This document shows, piece by piece, positions 1-6,624 of a DNA stretch of 23,951 bases. Each line of letters begins with the position of its first letter. The first letter of the stretch is position 1. The stretch lies in NCBI GenBank assembly GCA_023437345.1, contig JAEZGC010000295.1, positions 1 to 23,951 of the forward strand, written 5' to 3'. The notes under the pieces are model-generated. The model searched no databases, was not told where the DNA came from, and saw only the letters and a program-made list of their open reading frames with translations. The DNA is from Actinomycetes bacterium. Lineage in GTDB: Bacteria; Actinomycetota; Actinomycetes; Propionibacteriales; Propionibacteriaceae. A program made the position numbers and the translations under genes.

Positions 1-164
1 CGCAGCTGGCCAGCCAGCAGCGCGCCATGAAGTCGGCGACCGACAACGCCCAGCAGCTCATCGAGCGCCTCACCCGGGAGGCGAACCAGGCCCGCCAGGC
101 CGAGATCACCCAGGAAATCAGCGAGATAGTCGGTGGCGCGAGCGCGCTCGCCGAGCAGGAGTAG
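1..164 (+). CDS. atpG: ATP synthase F1 subunit gamma, C-terminal fragment
   Basis: This is the 3' end of a gene that enters from the left edge; codons run from base 3 to the TAG at 162-164. The 53 visible residues include the stretch RAMKSATDNA and end in an EISEIVGGASALAEQE-like tail. These match the C-terminal helix of the F1 gamma subunit, which forms the rotating central stalk inside the alpha3beta3 ring and couples proton flow through Fo to ATP synthesis. The stop lies 13 nt before the atpD start, so both genes sit in one operon in the usual atpA-G-D-C order. Identity is firm from the conserved C-terminus and the neighbouring atpD; the N-terminal part cannot be seen. Confidence 0.96.
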   Translation, partial: QLASQQRAMKSATDNAQQLIERLTREANQARQAEITQEISEIVGGASALAEQE

Positions 165-177
165 GACAGAGGACGAG

Positions 178-1629
178 ATGACAGTGACTTCCGAAGCGCC
201 GGCAGCGGAGCAGACCGCCGCGGTCGGCAGGGTTGCCCGGGTCATCGGCCCGGTGGTGGACGTCGAGTTCGCCGCCGACGAGATGCCGAACCTCAACAAC
301 GCGCTGCTGATCGACATCGAGACCGACCAGGGCAACCGGACCATTGCCGCCGAGGTCGCCCTGCACATCGGGGACAACATGGTGCGGGCGATCTCGCTCA
401 AGCCGACCGACGGCATGCGGCGCGGCACTAAGGTACGCGACACCGGGGCACCGATCTCGGTGCCGGTGGGCGACGTCACTAAGGGCCGGGTCTGGAACGT
501 CATCGGGGAGTGCCTCAACGAGGACATCTCCAACCTCACCATCGAGGAGCGCTGGCCGATCCACCGTCCGGCACCGAAGTTCGACGCGCTCGAGCCGAAG
601 ACCCAGATGCTGCACACCGGCATCAAGGTGCTCGACCTGCTGACCCCCTACGTGCAGGGCGGCAAGATCGGCCTGTTCGGCGGCGCCGGGGTGGGCAAGA
701 CGGTGCTCATCCAGGAGATGATCTACCGGATCGCCCACAACTTCGGTGGCACCTCGGTATTCGCCGGGGTGGGGGAGCGCACCCGTGAGGGCAACGACCT
801 GATCCACGAGATGATCGAGGCCGGCGTCATGAAGGACACCGCCCTGGTCTTCGGGCAGATGGACGAGCCGCCGGGCACCCGGCTACGGGTCGCGCTGTCG
901 GCGCTGACGATGGCCGAGTACTTCCGTGACGTCCAGAACCAGGACGTGCTGCTGTTCATCGACAACATCTTCCGGTTCACCCAGGCCGGCTCGGAGGTGT
1001 CGACCCTGCTGGGCCGGATGCCGTCCGCGGTGGGCTACCAGCCGAACCTCGCCGACGAGATGGGGCAGTTGCAGGAGCGGATCACGTCCACCCGCGGCCA
1101 CTCGATCACCTCGATGCAGGCGATCTACGTCCCCGCCGACGACTACACCGACCCCGCTCCGGCGACCACCTTCGCCCATCTGGACGCCACCACCGAGCTG
1201 TCTCGTGACATCGCCTCGCGTGGCCTCTACCCGGCTGTGGACCCGCTCAGCTCGACCAGCCGGATCCTCGACCCGCAGTTCATCGGCCAGGAGCACTACG
1301 ACACCGCCATCCGGGTGAAGCAGATCCTGCAGCGCAACAAGGAACTGCAGGACATCATTGCGATCCTTGGCGTCGACGAGCTGTCCGAGGAGGACAAGAT
1401 CATCGTCTCCCGCGCCCGGCGGATCCAGCAGTTCCTGTCGCAGAACACCTACATGGCTGAGAAGTTCACCAACGTGCCGGGCTCGACGGTGCCGCTGGAG
1501 GACACCATCGAGTCGTTCAAGATGATCTGCGACGGCGAGGTCGACCATGTCGCCGAGCAGGCCTTCTTCAACGTCGGCGGGATGGACATGGTGATGGAGA
1601 ACTGGGCCCGGATCCAGAAGGAGGGCTGA
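178..1629 (+). CDS. atpD: ATP synthase F1 subunit beta
   Basis: This is the catalytic beta subunit of F1, 483 residues, the usual length. The P-loop GGAGVGKT is at residues 168-175, the catalytic glutamate of the GER motif is Glu200, and the Walker B strand LLFID ends at Asp262. The C-terminal helical domain holds the conserved DELSEEDK region. An in-frame upstream ATG at 133 lies inside atpG and gives an unrelated basic extension. The ATG at 178 follows an AGAGGA Shine-Dalgarno and gives the normal N-terminus (MTVTSEAP then GRVARVIGPVVDVEF), so I chose it. The gene is followed directly by atpC, whose ribosome binding site lies in the last codons of atpD. Identification is certain. Confidence 0.99.
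   Translation: MTVTSEAPAAEQTAAVGRVARVIGPVVDVEFAADEMPNLNNALLIDIETDQGNRTIAAEVALHIGDNMVRAISLKPTDGMRRGTKVRDTGAPISVPVGDVTKGRVWNVIGECLNEDISNLTIEERWPIHRPAPKFDALEPKTQMLHTGIKVLDLLTPYVQGGKIGLFGGAGVGKTVLIQEMIYRIAHNFGGTSVFAGVGERTREGNDLIHEMIEAGVMKDTALVFGQMDEPPGTRLRVALSALTMAEYFRDVQNQDVLLFIDNIFRFTQAGSEVSTLLGRMPSAVGYQPNLADEMGQLQERITSTRGHSITSMQAIYVPADDYTDPAPATTFAHLDATTELSRDIASRGLYPAVDPLSSTSRILDPQFIGQEHYDTAIRVKQILQRNKELQDIIAILGVDELSEEDKIIVSRARRIQQFLSQNTYMAEKFTNVPGSTVPLEDTIESFKMICDGEVDHVAEQAFFNVGGMDMVMENWARIQKEG
1618..1624 (+). promoter_or_regulatory. Shine-Dalgarno of atpC inside the atpD end
   Basis: A full AAGGAGG lies within the final atpD codons, 6 nt before the GTG start of atpC. It fixes GTG 1631 as the start and lets terminating atpD ribosomes supply atpC translation. 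Confidence 0.85.
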
Positions 1630-1630
1630 G

Positions 1631-2041
1631 GTGGCCGGCACCCTTCAGGTCGAGGTGGTCTCGGCCACCGGGATCGCGTGGGAGGGCGAGGCGCTGAGCG
1701 TGATCGCCCGGACCACCGAGGGTGACATCGGCATCCTGCCCAACCATGAGCCGTTCCTGGCCGGGCTGGTGCCCTGTGCCGCCGAGGTGCTGACCGCCGA
1801 CGGCAGGCGGGAGATCCTGGCCATCGACGGCGGGATGCTCTCCGTGGCCGACAACCGGGTGTCGCTGCTGAGCCAGTTCGCCAGGGTCGCCCGCGAGATC
1901 GACCTGCCGGCCGCCGAGCACGAACTCGCCGACGCCGAGAAGCGGCTCAACGAGGGCGAGACCGACGAGGAGACCATGCAGCATTTCCGGCGGGCCCAGG
2001 CCCAGGTCAAGGCAGCCCGCCTGGCCCGCGAACACTCCTGA
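1631..2041 (+). CDS. atpC: ATP synthase F1 subunit epsilon
   Basis: This 136-residue protein matches bacterial F1 epsilon, the small central-stalk subunit that binds gamma and inhibits ATP hydrolysis. The N-terminal beta-sandwich (about residues 1-86) includes the typical TTEGDIGILPNHEPFLAGLVP region. The C-terminal half is two charged helices (LPAAEHELADAEKRL, then EETMQHFRRAQAQVKAARLA), the part that moves in ATP-dependent inhibition. The GTG start one base after the atpD stop is supported by an AAGGAGG at 1618-1624. It is the last ATP synthase gene of the operon; a DUF2550 gene follows 24 nt downstream on the same strand, probably in the same transcript. Confidence 0.98.
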   Translation: MAGTLQVEVVSATGIAWEGEALSVIARTTEGDIGILPNHEPFLAGLVPCAAEVLTADGRREILAIDGGMLSVADNRVSLLSQFARVAREIDLPAAEHELADAEKRLNEGETDEETMQHFRRAQAQVKAARLAREHS

Positions 2042-2065
2042 CGCCGGGACGAGGCGAGGGCGACG

Positions 2066-2515
2066 ATGGGCTGGGCGGAGTTCACCGGGGTCGTCGTGGC
2101 CATCGTCGCGCTGGTGTTGCTCCCCATCATCTGGCTGATCACGCGGCGGCGCTGGCTGGCCCGCAGGGGCGCGCTGTTCGACTGCAGCGTCAGGTTGCGC
2201 ACCACCACCCCCGGCACCGGCTGGGTGTTGGGCGTCGCCCGCTACCGGGATGACCGGCTGGAATGGTTCCCGTCCTTCTCGCTGTCGCTGCGGCCGCGGC
2301 TGGTGTTCGAGCGTCCGCTCACCAGGACCCGTGGCCAGCGCCAGCCCGACCAGTACGAGTCACTGCTGCTGATGGACGACCAGCGGGTAATCCGGCTGCA
2401 GCGTGCCGAGGCCGACAGCTGGGAGCTGTCGATGGCCCACGAGGCACTGACCGGGCTGCTCAGCTGGCTGGAGGCTGCCCCTCCGGGCCAGGGCTACCAG
2501 CGCCCGGCGGGTTAG
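2066..2515 (+). CDS. DUF2550 family membrane-anchored protein
   Basis: The 149-residue protein has one N-terminal membrane segment (about residues 7-26, VVVAIVALVLLPIIWLI) followed by an arginine cluster (TRRRWLARR). The positive-inside rule therefore places the rest in the cytoplasm. The body contains FDCSVRL, GWVLGVARYRDDRLEWFPSFSLSLRPR and a C-terminal DSWELSMAHEALTGLLSWLE, which fits the actinobacterial family DUF2550. Its function is unknown; the family commonly sits right after atpC, as here. The ATG at 2066 has a purine-rich upstream stretch (GAGGCGAGGG). Its 3' end overlaps the convergent adenosyltransferase gene by 56 bp. Confidence 0.85.
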   Translation: MGWAEFTGVVVAIVALVLLPIIWLITRRRWLARRGALFDCSVRLRTTTPGTGWVLGVARYRDDRLEWFPSFSLSLRPRLVFERPLTRTRGQRQPDQYESLLLMDDQRVIRLQRAEADSWELSMAHEALTGLLSWLEAAPPGQGYQRPAG

Positions 2516-3155
2516 CCAGCCGGCTGCGCTGCGCCTTGCCCTTCGGGTCGGACGGGGTGCGGTCGGCGCCCGGCAGCCACAGCACCTCGCCGGCGGCCTG
2601 GCCGACCACCCTGGCGAGGATGAACAGCAGGTCGGACAGGCGGTTGAGGTAGGTGATCGCCAGGAGGTTGACCCCGCCGGGCGCCTCGCCCTGTGCCGGG
2701 TCGTGGCCGTAGGCCGCAGCGGCCCGCCAGGCATCCCGCTCGGCGCGGCGCACCACGCTGCGGGCCTGATGCAGCAGCGCCGCGGTGAAGGTGCCACCGG
2801 GCAGGATGAACGAGCGCAGCGCCGGCAGCGGCTCGCCGAACTCGTCGCACCAGCCCTCAAGCCTATCGATGGACTCCTGGATGATGCGCAGCGGCTCGTA
2901 GGGAGGGTCGGGCCGCAGCGGGTTGGACAGGTCGGCCCCGGCGTCGAAGAGCTCGTTCTGGATGTGCCGCAGCACGTCGCGGATCCCGGCCGGCAGGTCG
3001 TCGCGGGTGACCACCATGCCGAGGATCGAGTTGGCCTCGTCCACCGCGCCGTAGGCCTCCACCCGGGGGTCGGTCTTGGGTGCCTGCGACAGGTCCGACA
3101 GGCGTGTCATGCCGGCGTCGCCGGTTCTGGTGTAGATCCGGGTGAGGTTGACCAT
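2460..3155 (-). CDS. pduO: Cob(I)alamin adenosyltransferase, PduO type
   Basis: The enzyme transfers the adenosyl group of ATP to cob(I)alamin to make adenosylcobalamin, the cofactor of methylmalonyl-CoA mutase. Family motifs are present in order: the ATP-binding N-terminus RIYTRTGDAGMT, VDEANSILG, IQNELFDAGADLS, RSFILPGGT, RSVVRRAER and LNRLSDLLFILAR. I chose ATG 3155 (start MVNLTRIYTRTGD, 231 aa) over a TTG three codons upstream because it gives the family's usual N-terminus. The conserved domain ends near VLWLPGADR. The last roughly 35 residues are a Pro/Gly/Ser-rich tail encoded antisense to the end of the DUF2550 gene and have no counterpart I recognise. The B12 role matches the epimerase gene found further along. 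Confidence 0.95.
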   Translation of the reverse strand: MVNLTRIYTRTGDAGMTRLSDLSQAPKTDPRVEAYGAVDEANSILGMVVTRDDLPAGIRDVLRHIQNELFDAGADLSNPLRPDPPYEPLRIIQESIDRLEGWCDEFGEPLPALRSFILPGGTFTAALLHQARSVVRRAERDAWRAAAAYGHDPAQGEAPGGVNLLAITYLNRLSDLLFILARVVGQAAGEVLWLPGADRTPSDPKGKAQRSRLANPPGAGSPGPEGQPPAS

Positions 3156-3221
3156 GCAGGTCAATCAACACGACCCGGAAGGGGGTGTCAAACCGGTGCC
3201 GCGCCGGTTGCCCGGGTCTGG

Positions 3222-3227
3222 CAAGGT
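3222..3227 (+). promoter_or_regulatory. -10-like hexamer CAAGGT, 6 nt before a GTG start
   Basis: CAAGGT ends exactly 6 nt before GTG 3234. It keeps the A2 and T6 of the TAnnnT -10 pattern but lacks T1. Weak alone, it matches the spacing seen at several other starts in the window. The overlapping AAGG could also serve as a poor Shine-Dalgarno. Confidence 0.3.
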
Positions 3228-3233
3228 AGGGGG

Positions 3234-3914
3234 GTGAGCCGAACAGTCATCCCTGCCGCCGCCCTTCTCGCCCTGCTGCTCGCCGGTTGCACAGCGCCGA
3301 TCGCCGCCGATCCGTCGGCGCCGGTGTCGTCCGAGCCTGCGGCTGCCGGCACGGTCACCTGCGAGTACCCAGCCGAGCAGCCCGCCGCCCGCGAGGTGTC
3401 GCCCCCGCCCGCCGCCGGGGTGCCGGCCACCGGGACGGCGACGGCGGTGATGACGCTGAACGGCTCACCGGTCACCATCACCCTCGACCAGGAGGCGGCC
3501 CCCTGCACGGTGAACTCCTTCCTCTCGCTCGCCAGGCAGGCCTTCTTCGACGACACCGCCTGCCACCGGGTGGTGGACGAGGGCATCTTCGTGCTGCAGT
3601 GCGGCGATCCGAGCGGCAGCGGTTCCGGTGGCCCCGGCTACACCATCCCCGACGAGTTCGAAGGGATCACCGGGTACCCGGCCGGCGCGCTCGCGATGGC
3701 GAACACCGGACAGCCCAACTCGGGCGGTTCGCAGTTCTTCCTGGTGTTCGCCGACACCCCGCTGCCACCCCAGTACACGGTCTTCGGCACCACCGACCAG
3801 GCCGGCATCGACCTGGCGACGCAGATCGCCGCCGGCGGCCACGACGGGTCGTTCGGCGCGGTGGGCGGCGGGAAGCCGCTGCTGCCGGCCCAGATCGACT
3901 CGATCACCGGCTGA
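3234..3914 (+). CDS. Cyclophilin-type peptidyl-prolyl isomerase lipoprotein
   Basis: A 226-residue secreted lipoprotein. The N-terminus is a lipoprotein signal peptide (MSRTVIPAAALLALL) with lipobox LLAGC and the lipidated cysteine at residue 19. A Ser/Pro/Ala linker follows. From about residue 65 there is a cyclophilin fold: a CHRVV motif holding the catalytic Arg, the GDPSGSGSGGPGY loop, LAMANTGQPNSGGSQFF and YTVFG. It should catalyse prolyl cis-trans isomerisation on the outer face of the membrane, probably helping exported proteins fold. A longer in-frame reading from 2703 is an artefact antisense to pduO; GTG 3234 gives the clean signal peptide. Its TGA abuts, without spacer, the stop codon of the convergent gene. 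Confidence 0.93.
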   Translation: MSRTVIPAAALLALLLAGCTAPIAADPSAPVSSEPAAAGTVTCEYPAEQPAAREVSPPPAAGVPATGTATAVMTLNGSPVTITLDQEAAPCTVNSFLSLARQAFFDDTACHRVVDEGIFVLQCGDPSGSGSGGPGYTIPDEFEGITGYPAGALAMANTGQPNSGGSQFFLVFADTPLPPQYTVFGTTDQAGIDLATQIAAGGHDGSFGAVGGGKPLLPAQIDSITG

Positions 3915-4763
3915 TCAGTCGGCAAGGCCCCGCAGTGCCTGCCGGGCCTGCTCGAGTGCCTGCGCCGCCAGCTGTTCCCGCCCTGCGGCTTCGCTGAGCG
4001 ACGCCTCGGCCGCGGCAACGTCGGCGCGGGCACGCTCCAGGGCAGCCGCGAGCCCGTCGGCAGTGGACCTGGCTGCGGCGAGCGTGGTCTCGGCGGCGCC
4101 GACCTCTGCCGCCGCTTCCGCCAGGTGCTGCCCGGCCCTGGCCAGGGTCGCCTCAGCCTCGGCGCGTTCAGCGGAACGTTCGGCCCCGGCCTCGTCGTGG
4201 GGCGTCGGCGCGGACGGCTTCCCGCCGGACTGCGACGCCGTCGCACGGGTGGCCGGCGCAGGGTCCGTAGGGGGCACCGGCGGCCCGAAGCCGCTGTAGT
4301 CATGGACGCGGTCCAGTCGGCCCCGGCGGGTCAGCTCTGCCACCTCGGGATCGGCCAGGGCGGCGGCGAGGGTGCGGCGGACCTCGTCCAGTCCCGCGGG
4401 TGTGGCGGTGGTTCCGAGCTCGGCAAGGTGGCTGGTCAGGTCGCGCAGCACCCGGCCGACCAGCGGCCCGCGCCGGGCCGCCAGTTCCCGCAGCCGGGCC
4501 AGCTCGCCGCCGGCCTGGGCGTCGCGCAGCTCCTGTCCGAGCTTCAGCAGTTCCCGCAGCGAGACCAGCCCGGCGCGCGCCGCCGTGTTGAGGTACCAGG
4601 CGCCGACCGTGGGCCGTCGCAAGCCCTTCAGCGCCGCGGCGAGACCACGGTCGCCGTCGGCCCCGGCGAGGGCCGCCAGCGCGTCGCGGCGCGCCACGAA
4701 ATCGGCCGGCGGGCCGGCGTACAGCGGGTCGGACAGCTCGTCCAGCCGGTCGTCGGCGCTCAC
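3915..4763 (-). CDS. Conserved actinobacterial coiled-coil protein, unknown function
   Basis: A 282-residue protein with no signal peptide or membrane segment. The N-terminal part (about 1-150) contains DPLYAGPPADFVARRDALA and LRRPTVGAWYLNTAAR, a pattern I recognise from unnamed conserved actinobacterial proteins. A Pro/Thr-rich linker (about 155-185) follows. The C-terminal third (about 190-280) is Ala/Glu/Arg-rich with a heptad-like pattern, predicted as a coiled coil. The GTG start overlaps the stop of the upstream hydrolase gene by four bases (GTGA), so translation is coupled. It is the last gene of a three-gene operon. No catalytic motif is seen; a structural or scaffold role is possible but unproven. 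Confidence 0.8.
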   Translation of the reverse strand: MSADDRLDELSDPLYAGPPADFVARRDALAALAGADGDRGLAAALKGLRRPTVGAWYLNTAARAGLVSLRELLKLGQELRDAQAGGELARLRELAARRGPLVGRVLRDLTSHLAELGTTATPAGLDEVRRTLAAALADPEVAELTRRGRLDRVHDYSGFGPPVPPTDPAPATRATASQSGGKPSAPTPHDEAGAERSAERAEAEATLARAGQHLAEAAAEVGAAETTLAAARSTADGLAAALERARADVAAAEASLSEAAGREQLAAQALEQARQALRGLAD

Positions 4764-5557
4764 CGGGCCGGTTCCACCTCGGCCGCCAGGGCGAGCAGTT
4801 CCGCGACCACGGCGGCCGGATCATCGGCCTGGACCCAGTGACCGGCGTCGGCGACGGTGCGCAGTTGCACCGCCGGGAAGAGCTCCCGCATCGCCGGCAG
4901 GTGCTCGGGCCTGACGTACGCAGACCGCTCGCCACGGATCCACCGCACGGGCCCGGGATAGCTCACCGCACCGGGGTCGGGCCAGTCCTCGACGAGCGGC
5001 AGGCTGGCGCGCAACAGCTCGAGGTTGGGCTGCCAGTGCCAGCGTGGCTTCGCGCGCAGGTTCTGCATCAGGAACAGCCTGGTGCCGGGGTCGGGGATCG
5101 GTCCGGCGAGCTCATCCTCCACGTCGCGGCGGCGGCGGACGCCGGTGAGGTCGACTGCGAGCAGGGCATCGGCCAGCGCCTCGAAGTCGCCGGCGCCGGC
5201 GGAGGTCGCCGGCGCGATGTCGACCACGGCGAGGGCGTCCACCAGCGCCGGGCGGGCCAGCGCGAGCAGCATGGCAACCTTGCCGCCCATCGAGTGGCCG
5301 ACCACGATGATGCTGGCCGCCGACCCGAGCCGCAGGTCGAGCTCGTCGCCGACAGCATCGGCCATGCCCTGGTAGCTGAAGGTCTCCGTCCACGGGCTGC
5401 GGCCGTGGTTGGGCAGGTCGAACAGGACGCTGGAGTGGCCGTTGTCTGCCAGCTCGGCGGCCACCGTCGACCAGTTGCGGCCCCGTCCGAAGAGCCCGTG
5501 GAGGAAGGCGAACCGCGGGCGCCCCTGGCCGACGAGTTCGGTACGCAGCCCGGCCAT
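4760..5557 (-). CDS. Alpha/beta-fold hydrolase, YbfF-like esterase
   Basis: A 265-residue alpha/beta hydrolase. Visible elements: oxyanion motif FLHGLFG (His20-Gly21), FDLPNHGRS (residues 46-54), nucleophile elbow GHSMGG with Ser89, VVDIAP (111-116), and DAGHWVQ with the catalytic His240. The acid could be Asp113 or a residue near Glu210. The HGLFG/NHGRS/HSMGGK set resembles YbfF-type esterases; the substrate is unknown. A longer in-frame reading extends to 5839, but ATG 5557 gives the standard N-terminus. This ATG overlaps the stop of the upstream zinc-ribbon gene by one base (TGATG), so the two are translationally coupled. The 3' end overlaps the next gene by four bases. Confidence 0.92.
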   Translation of the reverse strand: MAGLRTELVGQGRPRFAFLHGLFGRGRNWSTVAAELADNGHSSVLFDLPNHGRSPWTETFSYQGMADAVGDELDLRLGSAASIIVVGHSMGGKVAMLLALARPALVDALAVVDIAPATSAGAGDFEALADALLAVDLTGVRRRRDVEDELAGPIPDPGTRLFLMQNLRAKPRWHWQPNLELLRASLPLVEDWPDPGAVSYPGPVRWIRGERSAYVRPEHLPAMRELFPAVQLRTVADAGHWVQADDPAAVVAELLALAAEVEPAR

Positions 5558-5832
5558 CAGCGCCGCCGCTGCCAGCACGTGGTGTGCCAGTGCCGCCGCT
5601 CGTCGACAGCCGAGGCGGACCCGATGCTGGGGTGCCGCGGCCAGGCGACCACGTGAGCGGCGCCCGGGGCCACCGACAGTCCGCAGCCGGGGCAGGTGTA
5701 GGGCTTGGTGGCCAGGTCGGCCGGCATCGACTGCACCATCCACTCCCCGTCGGCCTTCGCCTCGACCGCGGCGAAGGAACCGAGGCTGAGCGGTCGCGCT
5801 GGACGCGCGTGCTTGGAGGGACGTCTGGCCAT
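5557..5832 (-). CDS. Small zinc-ribbon protein, actinobacterial conserved
   Basis: A 91-residue protein: a basic N-terminus (MARRPSKHARPARP), then KADGEWMVQSMPA, a CPGC pair (Cys47, Cys50), HVVAWPRHP, and DERRHWHTTCW. Cys47/Cys50 with His81/His83/Cys86 could bind a metal, giving a zinc-ribbon or HNH-like arrangement. Similar short actinobacterial proteins are often called ATP/GTP-binding protein without basis. The ATG at 5832 has no Shine-Dalgarno but has TACCCT 6 nt upstream, suggesting a leaderless mRNA. It is the first gene of the operon with the hydrolase and the coiled-coil protein, divergent from nucS. The biochemical function is not known. Confidence 0.82.
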   Translation of the reverse strand: MARRPSKHARPARPLSLGSFAAVEAKADGEWMVQSMPADLATKPYTCPGCGLSVAPGAAHVVAWPRHPSIGSASAVDERRHWHTTCWQRRR

Positions 5833-5838
5833 GGCACA

Positions 5839-5844
5839 AGGGTA
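5839..5844 (-). promoter_or_regulatory. -10 element TACCCT of the zinc-ribbon operon
   Basis: On the minus strand TACCCT (a TAnnnT match) ends 6 nt before ATG 5832, so transcription would begin at or next to the start codon. No good -35 was found at 17-18 nt. It shares an 81-bp divergent region with the nucS promoter. Confidence 0.5.
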
Positions 5845-5901
5845 GACGAGCCGGGCGGCCCGGCAGTGCGGCCGCCGCGCCACACCACCGGGCCGATCGG
5901 G

Positions 5902-5907
5902 TAGCTT
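5902..5907 (+). promoter_or_regulatory. -10 element TAGCTT of nucS
   Basis: TAGCTT (TAnnnT) ends 6 nt before GTG 5914. No Shine-Dalgarno precedes this start, which supports leaderless transcription of nucS. No clear -35 was seen. Confidence 0.5.
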
Positions 5908-5913
5908 GTCCGG

Positions 5914-6624
5914 GTGCGTCTGCTGATTGCCCGCTGCCAGGTCGACTACGCCGGACGGCTCTCCGCCCACCTCCCGATGGCCACCCGGCTGATCATGGTG
6001 AAGGCCGACGGGTCGGTGTCGATCCACGCCGACGACCGCGCCTACAAGCCGCTGAACTGGATGAGCGCGCCCTGCACGATCACGGTCAGCCCGCCGCCGG
6101 CCGACCTTGAGGCCGTGGTGGCCGCCGACGAGACCGGGCTCACCCAGGTCTGGGAGGTCCGCAACCAGGACGGCGACACGCTGCAGATCGCCATCGCGGA
6201 GGTGCTCCACGACAGCAGCCACGAGCTGGGACTCGACCCCGGGCTGGTCAAGGACGGCGTCGAGGCGCACCTGCAGGCTCTGCTGGCCGAGCACCCGGCC
6301 ACCTTCGGGGCGGGCTGGACGCTGGTACAGCGTGAGTACCAGACCCCGATCGGGCCCGTCGACCTGCTGTGTCGCGACGCCGGGGGCAGCTACGTCGCCG
6401 TGGAGGTGAAGCGGCGCGGTGAGATCGACGGGGTGGAGCAGCTTGCCCGGTACCTGGAGCTGATGAACGCCGACCCGCTGATGAAGCCGGTGCGCGGGGT
6501 GTTCGCCGCCCAGCTGATCAAGCCGCAGGCCCGCGTCCTTGCCGATACCCGCGGCATCGCCTGCGTCCTGGTGGACTATGACCTGCTGCGCGGACTGGAC
6601 AATGCGGAGGACCGCCTGTTCTAG
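5914..6624 (+). CDS. nucS: Mismatch-specific endonuclease NucS/EndoMS
   Basis: A 236-residue protein matching NucS, the enzyme of the non-canonical mismatch repair used by actinobacteria that lack MutS/MutL. It cuts both strands at certain mismatches. The N-terminal DNA-binding/dimer domain begins MRLLIARCQVDYAGRL. The C-terminal RecB-like nuclease domain has the catalytic residues of GPVDLLC (Asp150) and AVEVKRR (Glu164, Lys166), plus GVEQLARYLE. The last residues, NAEDRLF, resemble the sliding-clamp-binding tail of the family. The GTG start gives the canonical N-terminus. The stop codon shares the four bases CTAG with the stop of the convergent AI-2E gene. Function is assigned with confidence from the motifs and exact family length. 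Confidence 0.95.
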   Translation: MRLLIARCQVDYAGRLSAHLPMATRLIMVKADGSVSIHADDRAYKPLNWMSAPCTITVSPPPADLEAVVAADETGLTQVWEVRNQDGDTLQIAIAEVLHDSSHELGLDPGLVKDGVEAHLQALLAEHPATFGAGWTLVQREYQTPIGPVDLLCRDAGGSYVAVEVKRRGEIDGVEQLARYLELMNADPLMKPVRGVFAAQLIKPQARVLADTRGIACVLVDYDLLRGLDNAEDRLF

